DNA of 64,000 nucleotides from Arthrinium phaeospermum (GCA_006503535.1 QYRS01000017.1:452976-516975); one strand, 5' to 3'. Counted from the first letter of the stretch, positions 33,391 through 47,771 are shown. Numbers and translations are program-made. Notes: generated by a model not told the origin, from the letters alone.

Positions 33391-35984
33391 TATTCGTAGA
33401 AGTAAGTCTTTTAAAGAGATTAACTTTATAAATATATATAATATAATATTATTATTATTATTAATATTTATTATAATATAAATAGAAAATATTAAAGTAT
33501 ATAATTATATATATTTAATAATATATAAAAAATTAAAATTAGATAAAAATAATATATATATATATATATATAATAAAAAAAGATTATAAATTTTAAAAAG
33601 TATTTATTATAAAAATTTATATTTATTTTTAAAACTTTTTTTAAAAACTTTATATAAAATTAATATTTATATATTTAAAATTTAAAAACTTTATTTTTTA
33701 ATATAGATAATTTTTAATAAATTTTAAATTTATATAATATAAATTAAAATTTTTAAATAATAATACATTATTTAAAAAAAGGTTAATATATAATTTTATT
33801 AATAAGCTTATTAATAAATAAGTATATTAATATTTTTAAAATATTAATATAACTTTAATGTATTTTAAAATCCTTATCCTTTTTAATATATTTATTTTAA
33901 TTATTATATTTAAATTTATATATTAAATAATAATATTTTTATAATTATTTATTATAAAAATCGAATTTTATATTATAATATCGTAATTATATAAGAATTT
34001 AATTTTATATTACTAACCGTTTATCGCGAAACGATTAAATAAAAAATATAAATTCTTTTATTTATTACATGCGAATTAAATTTCGAAAACTTTAAAAATT
34101 AAAAAAAATATTTATTATATATTATAAATAATTAATATTTTAAAAAGGTTATTAGTTTTAAAAAATTAAATATTTTAATATTATATAAACATTTTTTTCT
34201 CCTTTAAAATATCTTTTTTTTATTAAAATTATAAACGCGATATCGATTTTTATTTTATTTTATTTTATTATTATTTATAACTTTAATAAATCGAAAAAAT
34301 ATTTTCTTATTTTATAAATTAATAAAAAAAATCGCTTTTTATTAAATATTTAATTACATTTATAATGATTATTTTTTAAATAAAAGTTTTATTTAAAATT
34401 TTTATTTTATTTTAAAGTTTTATTATAAATACGTTAATTTTTTTAAATAATAATTATATTAAATTATTTATTAAACTTTTAAATTTTATATATTTAAGTA
34501 TTATAATTTTAATTTATAAAACTTAATTTATTTTTCTATATTTTTTAAAAAAAATTATTTTCTTTTTATTTTTATATATTATTTAATTATAAATTTTATT
34601 AAAATTATTATTAATTAAAATTTAAATATAAAGAATTCCTTAAAGGAATTAATATTTAATAACTTTTAATAAATTACCCTTTTTAATTTTAATTTTTTAA
34701 ATATTATTAACCTATTTAATTCCGATAAATTATTTATAAAGTTATTAAATAACGATTTAAAAAAACCTTTAATATTAATATTAACCTTAATAATAAAGAT
34801 TAAAAATTAAAATAATTATTAAAATAATTATTAAAATAATTATAAATTCAAAACGTTATAATAATAATTAAAAATAAATATAATAAATTTATTATATTAT
34901 CGATTAAATTAATAATTTAAATATTTAAATAATTATTTAATTTTAAATTAGAAAATAATTTAATTATAATAAAACATTTTAATATTATTATTATAATTTT
35001 TTTTAAAAATTAAAATAAAATAAGAGATAATTTAATATTAATTAATATATTTATTAATATTATATTAAACGATTTTTAAAACTTTTTTAATTTTTAAAAA
35101 ATTTAAATTTAAATAAATTTAAATTAATTTTTATTTTAATAAATAATTAACGATTTATTATATTTAATTTAAAATTATTTACGTTGTAATTTATTATTAT
35201 TATAAATAAACTTAATATATTTATATTAAATAATTAATTAAATTTTTTTCTTTTTACTTTTTTATTAAATAATTTTAAAAGTAGGAAATTAATTAATTTT
35301 AATAATAATTTATTTAATATCGATTATAAACGGTAATTATTAAATATTAAAAAATATTAATAATTTTAATAAAAATTAATATTAATAAAAATATAAATAA
35401 TTTATTTATTTATAAAAAATAATATATATTAAACGCGATAAAATTAATACTTTTAATCTTTATTATAATAACTTTAACGATTTAAAAATAATTATTAAAA
35501 ATAAAAATTTTATTTTTATTAATATATATTTTTTTAAAAAATATTATAATGTTTTTTAATAATAATAATAATAATAAATATATTATTAAATAAAATTTTA
35601 ATATTTTTTAAATATTTATTATTAATTTAATTATTTAATAATAAAATAATAACTTTAAATAAAATAATAAAAACTTTTTCGTTTTTTATTATTATATTTA
35701 AATAAATATAATTATAATTATCGAAAAATATATTTATATTAAATTTATTATTTAAAATATCGTTAAAAATAATATTTTATTAAGAAATTATATTATTAAA
35801 ATAATTTATTATATTAAAATTAATAATATTTTTTATTTTAATAATTTAAATTAATAAAGCGTTATAATATATATAAATTAATATTAATTTATTTATTTTT
35901 TATTAATTTAATATAAAAAAATAATATTAAATTATATTTTTATTATTTATTTAAATTTTATTTTAATATATATTATATAATAAT

Positions 35985-36730
35985 ATAAATAATAAAGAAT
36001 AAATAAATAATAATATAATTAAGAATAATTTTATATTAAAATAAATAGGTATTTTAAATAAAAAAATTAAAAGAATTAAACTTTTAATAATAATAAATAA
36101 TAAATATTAAAACTTTTTTTATTATAATTTTCGATTATAATTATTTATTATTTTTTATAATATAAAGTTTAAAATAAACCCGGGGTTTATAATAATATTA
36201 TATTTAATTATTAAAAAAGAATTATTATATTATTTATATTATATAAATTTAAAATTTATTAAAAATTATTCGTATTAAATTATAAAGTTTTTAAAATTAA
36301 TATATATAAATATTAATTTTATATAAGATTTTAAAAAAAGCTTTTAAAAATAAATATAAACTTTCGCGATATATATTCTTTAAAATTTATAATTTATTTC
36401 TTTTTATATATATATATATTTATATATTATAATTTTTTATTTAATTTTAATCCTTTTTATATTATTATATATTTATAATATTTATATTTTAATACTTATT
36501 TATATATTATAATAATTATTAATAATAATAACGTTATATTATACGCGTTTATAAAAAACGCTTTAATAAATATATTATTATTAATTTATTATTAATTAAT
36601 TATTATAATTATTTTATTTTTATATTTATTTAATTTAATTTATTATAAAAACGTAATAAGTTTTATATAATTTTTTTTAATATAAATAATAAATTAATAT
36701 CCTTTATAAAACGAATATTTTTATTATTTA
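35985..36730 (+). repeat. Repeat family copy 1 (internally shortened)
   Basis: Shares with 37,335-38,500 and 57,575-58,745 the order: AATAATAAAGAATAA start, a TTTAAAATAAACCCGGGG-like landmark (36,168-36,186), a TATATATA microsatellite, TAATAATAATAACG, and the tail ending TTTATAAAACG. It lacks the middle 400 bases present in the other two copies. The transposon class is not identifiable. Confidence 0.7.
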
Positions 36731-37334
36731 AAAAATTAAAAATAACTTTATTATTATTAATATATTTAATATATTTATATATAAATTTATACGTTTAAAT
36801 ATTATAAAAAGGTTTTTTTTTAATATTTATATTTTTATTATTAAAAAATAAACATAATTATTAAAGTTAACGTTAAAATAAATGTAATTATAATAATAAT
36901 AATAATTATAATTTTTATAAATATTATTATAATAACTAAGGTTTTTATAAATTATAATAAAATTAATAATAATAATTAATATTAAAAATAAATATATTTT
37001 AATAAATAAAATAATAAATATAAAAATTTTAAAAATATAAATAAAAAGAAAATCGTTTATTTTATTAATATAAATAAAAATAAAATAAATATATTAAACG
37101 ATAATTTTTTAAAAAAAACGATAATAAAATTAATAATATTTAATTAATTTTAAATTTATTTTTAATTTATTATAAATATTATAAAATAATTAATTATTTT
37201 ATTTTATATAATAAATATATTATTAATTATATATTATATATATAATTAATAAAATTATATATATATATAATTTTTAATAATTTATTTATATTATTAAATT
37301 TATAAATATTATTTATTTAAATGTTTTTTTAATA

Positions 37335-38500
37335 TATTATATATAATTAATATAAATAATAAAGAATAATTAAATAATAATATAAATTAATAATAATTTC
37401 ATATTAAAATAAATAAGTATTTTAAATAATAAAATTAAAAAAAATTAAATTTTTAATAATAATAAATAATAAATTTTAAACTTTTTTTATTATAACTTTT
37501 AATTATAACTATTTATTATTTTTTATAATATAAAATTTAAAATAAATTTAAAGTTTATAATAATATTATATTAATTATTAAAAAAAAATTATTAATTTAT
37601 ATTATATAAATTTAAAATTTATTAGAAATTATTTATATTAAATAATAAAGTTTTTAAAATTATATATAAATATCGGTTTTATATAAGTTTTTAAAAAAAG
37701 TTTTTAAAAATAAATATAAATTTTTATAATATATATTTCTTAAAATTTATAATTTATTTCTTTTTTTATTATATATATATATATACGTTATTATTTTTTA
37801 TTTTATTCTTTTTATATTATTATATATTATAATATTATTTATATTTTAATATTTATTTATATATTATAATAATTATTAATAATAATAATAACGCTATATT
37901 ATATATATTTATAAAAAATACTTTTAATAATTCCGATAAAATCGACGTCGTTACGTTAATAATTAAACTTTAATTTCTTTTTAAAAAACTTTATTTTTAT
38001 AATTATTATATCGTTTTTAATAAATTTAATTTTAAAATATTCGAAATCGTATTTAATAATAAATTTTTTAAATTATTATAATATATAATTCTTTATATAT
38101 AATTTATATATTATATAAAATATATAACGGTAAAAATTGTTATTAAAATTATTAAATAATAAAAATATATTTATATATATAAAATAGGAATAAAGTTTAG
38201 AAAACTTTAAAACTTAATAAATTTAATAAAAGCCGATATAATAAAATCGCGAATTAATTTAATTAATTAAAAAAAAAGTTATTATTAATAAATAGGAAAT
38301 AAATAAATTAAAATTAACGAATAATCCTTTAATAAATATATTATTATCGATTTATTATTAATTAATTATTATATAATTAATTAATTTATATATTTATTTA
38401 ATTTAATTTATTATAAAAAAAAATTTATATAAATTTTCTTTTTAATATAAATAATAAATTAACGTCCTTTATAAAACGGTTATAAATATTATTATAAAAA
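37335..38500 (+). repeat. Repeat family copy 2 (full length)
   Basis: About 1.15 kb, aligned along its length with 57,575-58,745. The middle segment includes AAAATCGACGTCGTTACG near 37,940 and GCCGATATAATAAAATCGCG at 38,232-38,251. It directly precedes the left LTR of the outer element. Confidence 0.75.
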
Positions 38501-38770
38501 GATTTTTATAAAAAATAAAATATTTGAATATTTAAATTAATATTTAATTTTATATATAAATATATAAAAAAATAATATTATATATTATATTAAATATTTT
38601 ATTAAACTTATTTTAAAAAAAACCTTTTAATATTATAAAATTCGTTTTAAATTATTATTTTTTATATATATTTAAGTAATAATATAAATATTTTTTAATC
38701 GTTTTATAAAAAACATTAATTTATTATTTATATTAAAAATAAAATATATATAAAATTTATTTATTTTTAA

Positions 38771-38936
38771 TATATATTGTTATATAGTAAAGTATAGTTA
38801 AAAAAAAAAAAAAAAAAAGGAGGGGCCAGTTCGATATAAAAAAAATCCAGCCTAAATAAGTTAAAAGTAGAGTACCGGTTTAATGCTATTCTATTTATTT
38901 AATTTAATTTATTTATCGATAAACTCGTATATTAAT
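38771..38936 (-). repeat. LTR of the outer element (3' LTR by orientation)
   Basis: Matches 53,721-53,889 over its whole length apart from C/T and G/A differences and the length of an A run (A19 at 38,800-38,818). It retains a GC island (GGAGGGGCC) less mutated than its partner. Confidence 0.75.
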
Positions 38937-40259
38937 ACCCGATTTAAAAAAATAAAGTCGACCTCGATTTATTTATTTTTATATATAATATATCGTATAT
39001 TTCCTTTATAAATATTTTATAATTTATATAATTTATTTATTATATTTAGTTATTATATTATAAAATATTAATTTCTTTTACGCTTTACGATATTATTAAA
39101 GCTGTATATTTATTATTATTTAATAATAGTATAATAAATTAAATTAGCTCGTTAAAAGAGTTTAAGGTAGGAATTTTATATAGTTTACTTTTAAAACGCT
39201 TTAATTAAGCCGACGTATTATTAATTATTAAAAACGTTTTTATTTAATATTTTAAAAAGCGTCTTTTTTTTCGCTTTATTAAAACTTAAATAGCGTTTAT
39301 TATAAACTATATTCTAATTACTTATATTTAAAGTTTATTTTATTTTTATTATTAATACTCGTTAATAAATTTTGAAACGTTTTTTAAATAATTCTCGTTT
39401 TTTTATATATTTAATTTATAATTATAGCTTTTTTTTTTAATTAAATAATTAAATTTATCTTTTTTAAATCGGTAATTAAAAATAATTTTTATTTTATATA
39501 TATTATTTAATTTATTATATTATTTATTAATAAAGGAATTAAATAATAAAAGGCGTTAATTTTATAAGTTTAAATCGTTAAATATTAATGAGAAATACTT
39601 TATATTAAAAATTAAATAAATATATTTTTTAAAAGAAATCGAATTTATAAATTAAGCGGCCTTTTTTAAAAAAAATTTATATAAATTAATATGTTATTAA
39701 AAAAACTTCTTTTTAAATTTCTTTAATAAATTATATCTTTTATAAAACTTAATATAAACCTCGTCGCTTATTACGTATTTAATAGCTTTATATTTAATAT
39801 TATACGTTTATTTAGTATAAATAATCGTAAAATTTATAATAAATTCTATATCTTTTTAAAGGTATAATTATATTTTTTTAATTATTTTAATATTAAAGAA
39901 ATTAATATTTATAATAATATTTAAAATCTTTATAACTTTATTTTAAATAATTATTTATAAATTAATAATTTAATTAAATCGAAATAAACGTTATTAAAGT
40001 TTTATTAAAAAAAAGAATAACTTTAAATTAATTATTTTTAAAACATTTAAATATTTAATATCGAATTACGATTTCTATCGTTTAATTTTTACGTTTTATA
40101 AATCTATTCGTTTAAAAGTATTATATTACGATAAATATAAATTTTATATCGTAAGCTTTTTAAAAGCTTTATTAAAAGTTTAAGGTAAATTTAACGTTTT
40201 TATTTAATATAATCTATTTTAAATATCCTTAATTAATTAATTAAAATATTTAAATTAAA

Positions 40260-40720
40260 ATAATTACTTATTTTTACGCCGAGTATTTATATAATTAGGA
40301 ATAAAAAATATTTTTTTTATAAAGTAATAAATGATAATTAAAAATAAATTGTATACGTTATAGTTTAATATTTTTTAAAGCGTATTTATAATAAATATTA
40401 AAAAGAGTTTAACGATAAAATCGATTAAAATTATAAATATAAATATCGGGTTTTTTTAAATTAAAATATACTTACCTATAACCTTTCGCTTTTTAATTTA
40501 AATTAATTAATAGATTAAATAATATTATACTTATTATTTTATTATTTAAAACTTTTTATAAATTAAAAAGAAATTAAATTCCCGAAATATTCGAAATTTC
40601 TTAAAATAGTATTTTTTATCGTAAGCTATTTTAAAAACGTTTAAGAGATATAATTTAAAAATATAAAAACGTTATAACTTATTTTTACTAATATTATAAA
40701 ATAAATCGTTAATTATTTTA
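40260..40720 (-). pseudogene. RIP-decayed Gypsy integrase of the outer element
   Basis: Minus-strand translation shows, in order, KLYLLNVFKIAYDKKYYFKK (the HHCC zinc-domain region with its His/Cys positions now Tyr), SERLQ-like spacer, IDFIVKL, YNVYNLFLIIIYYFIKK and FIPNYIN, which follow the start of a Ty3/Gypsy integrase core (DFIVKLP..DSLLVIVDR..FIP pattern). Stops interrupt every few dozen codons. It fixes the orientation of the outer element. Confidence 0.7.
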
Positions 40721-40870
40721 AATAAATAACCCGTACGAAAAACGTTTTAATTAAAACGTTTTATTTATTCTTTTAAGGCGTAATTTTCCGAGGCTTTTAA
40801 AAATCGTTAAAAATTTCTTTATATAAATAATTTTTTCTATATCTTTTTTTAAACTTTATTTTTAAATTAT

Positions 40871-41093
40871 TATTACAGCGCGCACCGGGACTTAAGCTTA
40901 AGCTGCCCTATAAGTTAAAGTAGGGTTAAATCGGTTAGAAAAAGGCTCGAGCTTTAATCGATTTTCCCTTACCTTTTTAAATAATATTTTAATCGGAAAA
41001 AAATGAAGCTTTTTCTTTTTTTTTTATTTTTTTTAATTCTATAATATAATAATTATCTATAGTTTTAACTTTTAAATTACTTATATTATAATA
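40871..41093 (+). repeat. 5' LTR of the inner Gypsy element
   Basis: About 223 nt, aligned from TATTACAGCGCGCACCGGGA to CTTATATTATAATA with the 3' copy; differences are almost all transitions. It is less decayed than the 3' LTR (it keeps GCGCGCACCGGGAC), so the LTRs accumulated RIP changes separately. The ends fit an original TG..CA-type LTR after G-to-A and C-to-T change. Confidence 0.85.
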
Positions 41094-42315
41094 TTACTAA
41101 AAAAGATCGCTTAATTATTTAAGAAAGCTTTAATAATATTTTATATAGGAATTTTAAAACTTTAGGAATAATTTAATTAAATAAAGTAATAAATAAAATA
41201 TTTTTAATTTAATCGAAACGCGACGCGTACATTAAAGTAACGCGTAAGATCGTTATATTCGATTTAAATAATATCGATTTAAATTTATCGATTTATAAAA
41301 AAAAAAGTATACGATTTATTATTCGATCGACGCGCTTTAATATCCTATTAAGGCGTAAACCTATTAAATTTCGATAATTAAAGCGTTACCGCCGGACGTA
41401 ACAATAATAATTTTCTAATCGATACGATCGTAAACGATAAAAAAGAACCCGAGGTTAAAATTATTTATTAATTATATTATAATAAATTTAAAAAAAAGTT
41501 TTTAATATTTTACCTTTTTAAAAATTTCTTTAATATTATAAATAATAATATATAAAAGAAGATTAATCGATTAATTACTTTTTATAATTTTTATATTATA
41601 ACTTTTATTATACCTTTTATTCTTTTTAATAAAAAAGGTAAAATTTAATAACTTAATTAAAATAGCTTTATTAAGGAAGAAAAGTTTATTTCTTTATTTA
41701 TTAATAATCATATTATTTTATAGAATAAGTTTAAATTACGAACTTTATTTATAATATTTTATAAAGATTAAAGTTTAAATTTATTAAAAATTATTAAAGA
41801 TTTAGATATCGATTTAAAGGAAAGTATTATATAAATAGAATTCTTTAGCGAAAAGGTTTTAACGAATTAAAATAATAATTAAAATAACGATAACGTTAAC
41901 GGTAAATTATCCGTTTTAATAAGAAAATAAGATTTTTTAAATATTATTTAAAAATAAAACGAAAAGATTTAGATATTAAATTAATATATTATTAACTTTT
42001 TATTAAAAATACGAAAAACTTCCGCTCGAATAAAAGGAATAACGTAAACGAGCGTAATCGGAATTATTATTAAAAATTTTAAATAAAGTATTAAAATAAT
42101 TAATCCTTTTATATTTATAAACGGAAAAAATTTTAAAATTAAATTTAATTATTAATTTATAATATTAAAAAATAAATTAAAATTTAATATCGATTATTAT
42201 CTTATTAATAAAGATAAGCGTATTTATATTATTAATCGCGTTAATAATAAAACTATTAAAACCCTTTATCCTTTTATTATTAATAAATAAAATACTTTTA
42301 TAATTAATATATTTA

Positions 42316-42850
42316 ACGAACTTTTTAATTACTTATATAAATAATATTATAACCCTAATATTTATAAAAAAGTTTATAAATTTTTTCGAAATTTAATTAT
42401 AAAGCTTAATAATAACTTTTAAACCTTTCGATTCGAGTTCGTTAAATTCGTTAACTATACCCGAATTTAAAAAATTAATTATAAACACGAATTAAACGAT
42501 AAATTACCCGCTTATTTAAATAAAAAATCGTAACCGATTATTATAACAACGACGTTCCTTTTAATAAATTCTATTTAATTATTTTAAAATATAATTATTA
42601 ATAAAATCGGAATTATATTTAACGTAATAAAATTAAAAATAAAAATAAAAATAAACCCGTTAATAAATCCTTTAATTAAACGAATACTTTTAAAAATAAT
42701 AATAAAAACGGATTTTCCTTTTTAAATAGAAAAAATACCTTTATTATCGATATCGCTTAATATATTCCCGTCGATAAAATAAAAGAATTTCTAAAAAAAA
42801 GCGTTTACTTTAATTATAAAAAAATAAGTTATTTATCGCGCGATTACTTT
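42316..42850 (+). pseudogene. Gag remnant (capsid and zinc knuckle) of the inner element
   Basis: The segment 42,318-42,525 reads as ELFNYLYK..YYNPNIYKK..FRNLI..TFRFEFVKFVNYTRI..HELNDKLPAYL, matching the retrotransposon gag family's NxY..FRxL..F..EF..L pattern. Downstream, in another frame, the nucleocapsid knuckle at 42,806-42,847 has the C-x2-C-x4-H-x4-C spacing, but all four ligands are Tyr. Confidence 0.75.
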
Positions 42851-43089
42851 AATAAAAGAATTATTAACGAATAACGTATCGATTAAATTAATAAAGTAAT
42901 AACATAAATAAATTATTTAATTAATAATCCTATCCCGTTTAATTTAACTCGATTAAAGGAAGATTTTAATAATTTAAAAAATTAAATATTTTAAGGAATT
43001 TTAATTCCCTTTTAAAAATATTATCGGAATTAAACGTATAAAATATACCTTTTAATTTTCTATAAACTTACTTTAAAAGGGATCCCTTA

Positions 43090-45520
43090 ACCTTTATTTA
43101 TATTATAATAAATAATAAATTATTAATTATTATTATTAACGTATTCGTCGATATAAAAATAAATAGAAAGTTTTTTATAAATATAAAATTTATTTATAAA
43201 ATAATTAAACGATTAAACCCGAAATAAATAATTAAGTTTTAATTAAAATTAATCGATGGATATAATAATAAATCCCTTTAAATAATAAATATTACTTTTT
43301 TTTTTAAATTTTAAGATATAAAGTTATAAAACCTTTATCGTTCCTTTCTTTATAATAAATATAAAATACAAATTAATTATTAAACGAAAATAGTTTAAGG
43401 AATATAACGTTATAATTAATTATTAAAAAAAAAGTTAATCTTTCTTAAAAATTAATAAAAGATTTAAATTAAAAATATCGACGTTAATAAGGTTAAAAAC
43501 CTTATTTAAAAGCCCGAATATAATAAAAATATCGTTTAAAGAAATAAAAAGATAATTATTAAAAATAAGAAATAAGTTAACGAAATAAAAACGGCTTAAC
43601 TTTAAAATAAATATCGGTTTCCTATTATAAAAAATAAACCGGAGTAATTAAAAGTAAAGAAAGCGTCAACTCTCAATGGTTCTCGATTTAAAGAATCGTT
43701 ATCGGTATTTTAAATTATAATAAGAATAATAAAATAGCGGATTAAATAATTCTCCGCTAAAATTAAGAAAAAAAATAAATCGAATCGTTTAAAATATATT
43801 ATTTTTAAATCGCCCCCGAAATAATTTATAAAGGATAACGAATTAATAAAAATAGATAAATAATTAAATAATTTATTACTACCTTATTTAATTAAAAGAT
43901 TATTTTTAAAGAGAATCTATTAAAAAAAGGATATAAATTAATATAAAACGGTATTAGTTAATATAAACTTAAGCCTATCGAAATTTAAATTTTAAACTTA
44001 AGAGGATTTTTCGGCGATATTAAACCTATAAATACCGAAATTATATACCTTAATAATATTGAAAAGGTAATAAAATTAAAAAATAACGATAAAGAATTCC
44101 TCCTAGATAATAAAGAAATTTTATAATAAAAAGTTATAAAGGTAATATCTTTTTAATATTATAGCTTTTATAATATCTTTAATAAGATTTAATTCGATAT
44201 TATAGCCCCTTTTAAAAGAGGTATAAATAATTATTGTATTAAATTAAAAAAGGGTAAAAATCCCGACGATTTAAAATTTAACCCTTTATATAAAATATTT
44301 TTTAAAGAATTTAAAATGTATAAGGAATATATAACGGTAATATTTAAAAAGGGTTTTATTATTAATAATATAACGCCGTAAGCGGCCCCTATATTATTTA
44401 TATTAAAGGTTAATTAAAGACTCCGATTTTATATTAATTATTAAAAATTAAACGAAATTATTAAAAAAAATCGATACCTCCTCCCCTTTATCGACGAGAT
44501 TTTAAATAAAATTATTAAGGTTAAAATTTATATTAAAATCAATATCCGCTAAATATTCTATCGAATCTATATAAAATAGAGGATTAAGATTTAATTATTT
44601 TCTAGATTCGTTATAATTTTTTTAAATATTAAGTCCTTTCTTTCGAATTAATTAACGGTCCCGCGACTTTTTAACGATTTATTAATAAGGTCTTAATAAA
44701 ATATTTAAACTCGTTTTATAATATTTACCTTAACGATATCTTTATTTATTCGGAAAATAAAAAGGAATATATCGAATATATTAAAAAGGTATTATAAAAG
44801 CTATAAAAAATTAAATTTTAAATCGATATTAAAAAATATAAATTTTATATTATTAAAATAAAATATTTAAACTTTATTATCGGCGTAAATAAAATAAAGA
44901 TCGACTTTAAGAAAATTAAAATTATTAAAAAATAAAATATTCTTAATAATATAAAAACTGTTTAATCCTTTTTTAAATTTTATAATTATTATAAACGTTT
45001 TATATATAAATACCCGAATTGTAAAGTTATTAACGAACTTTATAAAAAAAGGATTTATTTTTATATAGAATAACGAATATTAAAAAACTTTTAAAAGGTT
45101 AAAGAAAGTTTTATTAAAGGTATCAATCCTCGTCTATTTCTATTATAACCGTAAAATTAAAGTTAAAACCGACGTTTTAAATAAAGTCCTAACCAGCGTT
45201 TTATTTTAATATAAAAATCTTAATAACGATTAATATTTAATATATTTCTATTTTAAAATAATATAAAGAGTAGAATATAATTATTTTATTTAAGATAAAG
45301 AAATATTAATAATAATAAAAGCTTTAAAATATTAACGATCGGAATTAATAAAATTATAAAAATCTTAATTATTTTTAATCGTTATCGATTATAAAGTATT
45401 TTAATATTTTAGTATTAAGAAATTACTAAACGCTAAATAAATCGAATAAATTAATACTTTCTTTTAATATAATTTTATATAATTAATTATAAAAATATTA
45501 TAATTTTTATTAAATCCGGG
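43090..45520 (+). pseudogene. Protease, reverse transcriptase and RNase H remnant of the inner element
   Basis: The protease active-site DTGA is read as DIKI at 43,150-43,161, followed by KLIIKRK and FKEYNV. Reverse transcriptase runs from about 44,319 (KGFIINN, AAPILFI, LRFYINY, RYLLPFIDEI) to about 45,120; the YxDD box is YLNDIFIYSE at 44,726-44,755, so its second Asp survives but the first is Asn. RNase H follows (about 45,310-45,520: ALKY, YFSIKKLLNAK). The remnant is interrupted by numerous stops and at least two frame changes. Confidence 0.85.
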
Positions 45521-46279
45521 CTATTAATACTTTATATATACTAACCTCTTTATTTTATTTTATTTTAAATAGGCGGTTAGGATATAAGAATAAATCTTAT
45601 TTATTATATAGGTTCGAAAGTTATTTTTATCGGGTATTATAAGACGGCTTTAAAATAATAGGAATTTTTTATTAATTATCTATCTTTATATCTCGTTATT
45701 TTAAACCTTTTATTAATATATTTTTAAATTAAGGTTCGTCGCGTTTTTATATAGGATAATATCAGTTAATTTAAATCCTAAATGTTCGAAGGGTTTTTTT
45801 ATTAAATATAATTAAGTATATCCTTTTTCCATAATTTTAATCAAATAATATTTTTTTTTAAAGTTTAGATAACGTTTAACATAATAGGTTTAAATAAGGT
45901 TATAATTCGTTAAGCGTCCTTTTTATTGTTTTATATTTTAAAATTATTCGTTTTTCATAATAATACGTTTATAAGTATATTTTTCCCCCCGGCTTATAAA
46001 AAACTATAAAATACCGTCTTAATGAAATATTATACGATAAGACCCTTAATTTATTTTATCCTTTATCGATCCCTTTTTAATTATAAGATATTATTATAAT
46101 TAATTTTAAAATAATATTAAAAAGTAAAAAAGGAAATAATAATATTATATTAATTATTAATAAATTAAAAAAAAGGATATAGAGTATTGTTTATTAAATA
46201 ATAATAACCGCGGCCGAAATAATTAAATTTTATTATAAAAAGTTATATTAAATTTATAACTGCCCTTTAATAATAATTT

Positions 46280-47130
46280 CGAATAAAAGTTTGTAATTTA
46301 TTTTTAATTTTATAAATAAAGTATTTAAAGTTTTTAATATTAAATAGAAATTATTATTTATTAAGTATTCTTAAATTATTAAATAAGTAGAAGTAATAAT
46401 TTAATATTTAAAATAAAGGTTTCGTTTATTTATTAATTATAGATATAATTTAAATAGCTTTACTTTAAAATTCGATTAAGTATTCTTTTATAAAATAGAA
46501 ATAGAATTCTTTATAAAATCGATATAAAATTAAGAAATAAGAATTAAAAATTTAAACGATTTTAAGTAATAAGAAAAATTTAATCGTATTAACGTTTAAA
46601 ATTAAATAAAGCGAGTCGTAAAATATTATAAAGCGATTCGAGGAAATATAATAAAAATTTAATAAAGAATATACGATTAAGAAAATAAATATCGGCGTTA
46701 GCCGGATTTCGATACGGGCGATCGGGTATTCGTTATTAAAAAAGTATAATTAATTACTTATTCAATAAATAAATTCGATTATTTTTTAACGCGATAGTAT
46801 TACGAAATCGAATATAAGATAGGTTATTTTTATTTTTTAAAAATCTTTAAAAATTAAAAAGGTTTTAAAGTTTTATATATAAATAGATTATGGAAATATT
46901 TTAATAATTTATTATTCGGATAAGTATTAATTAATCTCAAAGGAAAGGTAATTGAATTTAAAGAAGAAAAGGAATAATAGGTATATTATATAATAAATTT
47001 TAAAACGTATTATTAAAAGCTTTAATATTAAATTAAATAAAGAGGATAAAATTTAAATTTAATTTAATACCTTATTAAAAATTTTAAAAATACGGTTAAG
47101 AAATTATAAATATTATAAAAAGAATTTTAA
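46280..47130 (+). pseudogene. Integrase C-half and chromodomain remnant of the inner element
   Basis: 46,280-46,570 reads as the second half of the integrase core (FNFINKVFKVFNIK, then RFRLFINYR). After a basic stretch, PDFDTGDRVFVIKK (46,706-46,747) begins the integrase C-terminal GPY/F-type region, and EFKEEKE..VYYIINFKTYY..KL and a KxRGW-like segment (about 46,955-47,050) form a degraded chromodomain, the module that directs such elements to histone-marked chromatin. Confidence 0.75.
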
Positions 47131-47545
47131 AACTTTTAACTTTTTAATACAATTAAAATGTTAAATATAAATAGTAAAAAATAAAATATTTAATAAACTT
47201 TATAAGGATAATAATAAATTAATAAGCTTTAAAAAGCGAATAATATAAAAAAAATCGATATAAATAATAATTAAAGAAATAATCGCTGTTTATTAACGAG
47301 GGAAAAGGAAATTAAACGTTTAAATAAAAGGTTTAATTATAAGAAATTCGTTAATTCGTTATATTATATATAATAGTTTGATTTAATAATTAAAGGGATT
47401 AAAAACTTTCGATATTATAATAAATTAAGTTATAATTAAGGGTACTTTTTTTTTTTTAAGAATTATAAGTTTAAATACGGTTATAATTATTATTTTTTTA
47501 TTATTTTTAATATTTTAAAACGAATTATTTTAAAAGAAAGGGTAA

Positions 47546-47771
47546 TATTATAACGCGTATCGGGATTTAAATTTAAGCTACTTTATAAATTAAAGTGGGG
47601 TTAAATTAATTAAAAAAAGGCCTGAATTTTAATCGATTTTCCCTTACCTTTTTAAATAATATTTTAATTAGAAAAAGATAAAGTTTTTTCCTCTTTTTTT
47701 TATTTCTTTCGATTCTTTATAATATAATAATTATTTATAGCTTTAACTCTTAAATTATTTATATCGTAATA
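47546..47771 (+). repeat. 3' LTR of the inner Gypsy element
   Basis: About 226 nt matching 40,871-41,093. Shared landmarks are CGATTTTCCCTTACCTTTTT (unchanged in both copies) and TAATATAATAATTAT. It shows more C-to-T change at its 5' end than the other copy. Confidence 0.85.

Larger units (their letters stand above)
33540..38770. other. AT-rich repeat-derived DNA left of the outer element
   Basis: No gene. It contains two plus-orientation copies of a repeat family (see separate entries) and, at about 33,570-33,800, a partial copy in reverse orientation. The section 33,800-35,950 has no identifiable coding remnant. Confidence 0.5.
40871..47771 (+). mobile_element. Inner Ty3/Gypsy chromodomain LTR retrotransposon (about 6.9 kb), RIP-inactivated
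   Basis: Two direct LTRs (40,871-41,093 and 47,546-47,771) flank a full set of domain remnants on the plus strand: gag, zinc knuckle, protease, reverse transcriptase, RNase H, integrase and chromodomain, in the Ty3/Gypsy order. The chromodomain places it in the chromovirus-type lineage of fungal Gypsy elements. ATTAT occurs directly outside both LTRs (40,866-40,870 and 47,772-47,776), a plausible 5-bp target duplication, although AT-rich DNA makes chance matches easy. Many stops and several frame changes exclude activity. Confidence 0.88.
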
